Part shown: one piece after another, positions 5,191 to 5,843 of the stretch
Numbering within the stretch: the first letter of the stretch is position 1
Layout: each line of letters begins with the position of its first letter
DNA from: an uncultured Actinomycetes bacterium
Lineage (GTDB): Bacteria; Actinomycetota; Actinomycetes; Nanopelagicales; Nanopelagicaceae
Length of the DNA: 5,843 bases
NCBI GenBank assembly: GCA_903916775.1
Contig: CAIWXY010000126.1
Coordinates: 1 to 5,843, forward strand
Direction of reading: 5' to 3'
Notes under the pieces: generated by a model
The model's database searches: none
Told to the model about the DNA's origin: nothing
What the model saw: the letters and a program-made list of their open reading frames with translations, nothing else
Program-made: the position numbers and the translations under genes

Positions 5191-5805
5191 ATGAGCACTC
5201 AATCAACCAACTCGGCACCTCAAGCACACGCCAATTCGCAGGAGGATTCAGAGGTGGCTTCACAGGAAGCTGCGCAGGTAGGTGAGCGCGCCTATTTCGC
5301 GACTGGCTGCTTCTGGGGAGCTGAGCGCCGTTTTTGGAATTTAGATGGAGTAATCGCAACTTCTGTTGGATACATGGGTGGCACGACCTCTCATCCGGAT
5401 TATAAGGAAGTCTGCACAGGGCGCACTGGCCATGCAGAGATTGTCGAAGTAGTTTTCGATCCTTCGCACATTTCCTATTACCGTTTGCTTGAAGAGTTTT
5501 GGACTATGCATGATCCAACATCGCTCAACGCACAAGGTGGGGATATTGGAACCCAGTATCGCAGTGCCATCTATACAACGTCGGCGCAGCAATATGCGCT
5601 CGCTATGCAGACGCGTGATATTTACAATGCAGAATTGAAGAAAAATAGAATGAACGATATTTGTACCGAAATTAAAAGTTCCGAAGGCATGACTTACTGG
5701 TTAGCAGAGGAATATCACCAGAAGTATCTCGCTAAGAATCCAAACGGTTACGACTGTCACTCATCGACAGGCATCGCATATCCAGCAGTGTCTGTTACCA
5801 AGTAG
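5191..5805 (+). CDS. msrA: Peptide-methionine (S)-S-oxide reductase MsrA
   Basis: A 204-residue cytosolic repair enzyme that reduces the S-epimer of methionine sulfoxide, free or in proteins, using thioredoxin. The catalytic motif GCFWGAE places the nucleophile at Cys40. With that as anchor the usual partners fall at the expected spacing: Tyr71, Glu83 (in GHAEIVEV), Asp118 (in GGDIGTQYR) and Tyr123. A single C-terminal recycling cysteine is at 189 (GYDCHSSTG), where some relatives have two. Residues 1-32 are a Gln/Ser/Ala/Glu-rich extension absent from short MsrA proteins and probably disordered; no signal peptide is seen. The frame is open back to 5029, but upstream Met codons lie beside or inside the tRNA and dyad, so ATG 5191 is preferred. 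Its ribosome site is poor (GAAAG at 5176-5180; GGAG only 2 bases away). The 38 bases after the stop hold nothing assignable. Confidence 0.95.
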   Translation: MSTQSTNSAPQAHANSQEDSEVASQEAAQVGERAYFATGCFWGAERRFWNLDGVIATSVGYMGGTTSHPDYKEVCTGRTGHAEIVEVVFDPSHISYYRLLEEFWTMHDPTSLNAQGGDIGTQYRSAIYTTSAQQYALAMQTRDIYNAELKKNRMNDICTEIKSSEGMTYWLAEEYHQKYLAKNPNGYDCHSSTGIAYPAVSVTK

Positions 5806-5843
5806 AACTTTCACCTTCTGTAGCGCGCCAGCAATACCAAGCG

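Noticed and set aside
5806..5843. Possible tail of a convergent minus-strand gene at the right edge
   Set aside because: Frames ending at 5811 and 5795 are open to the edge, but too short to recognise and neither is favoured.
1..5843. CRISPR array, insertion sequence, phage or defence system
   Set aside because: No spaced direct repeats of CRISPR size, transposase, integrase, terminal repeats or defence-domain protein were seen; the genes look like core chromosome.

Overview
The window reads as chromosome from an actinobacterium with a moderate, not high, G+C content. The evidence is a WhiB1-type iron-sulfur regulator next to a PdtaS-type histidine kinase, the actinobacteria-specific Rv3235/DUF6459 family next to secA, and an actinobacterial SecA tail. 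Short intergenic gaps and overlapping genes fit a streamlined lineage such as freshwater acI/Nanopelagicales or a small-genome Microbacteriaceae. That placement is inference.

Layout: the 3' end of secA (1-384, +) runs tail to tail, with 4 bases between stops, into a Rv3235-family gene (389-946, -). A 118-base divergent gap carrying a perfect DnaA-box 9-mer separates this from a three-gene + strand unit. The unit holds a membrane-anchored SAF/CpaB-like protein (1065-1655), a CpaE-like protein with a pseudo-receiver and a degenerate P-loop (1645-2784, overlapping by 11 bases), and a PdtaS-like sensor kinase (2804-4309). The kinase ends in helically phased A-tracts and a terminator-like hairpin, facing the end of whiB1 (4397-4666, -). 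About 375 bases upstream of whiB1 hold no recognised gene. A tRNA-Arg(CCG) (5042-5113, -) then lies divergent from msrA (5191-5805, +), with an 8+8 inverted repeat between them. The last 38 bases are unassigned.

How the genes relate: relative orientation of secA, the Rv3235 homologue, pdtaS and whiB1 matches, from memory, that of Rv3240c, Rv3235, Rv3220c and Rv3219 in Mycobacterium tuberculosis, so this looks like a compacted ancestral neighbourhood. The most unusual part is the coupling of a CpaB-like/CpaE-like pair, normally components of Tad/Flp pilus systems, to a signalling kinase with no pilus ATPase, platform protein or pilin visible here. PdtaS, WhiB1 and MsrA may all belong to stress or redox physiology, but the sequence does not show that they are co-regulated.
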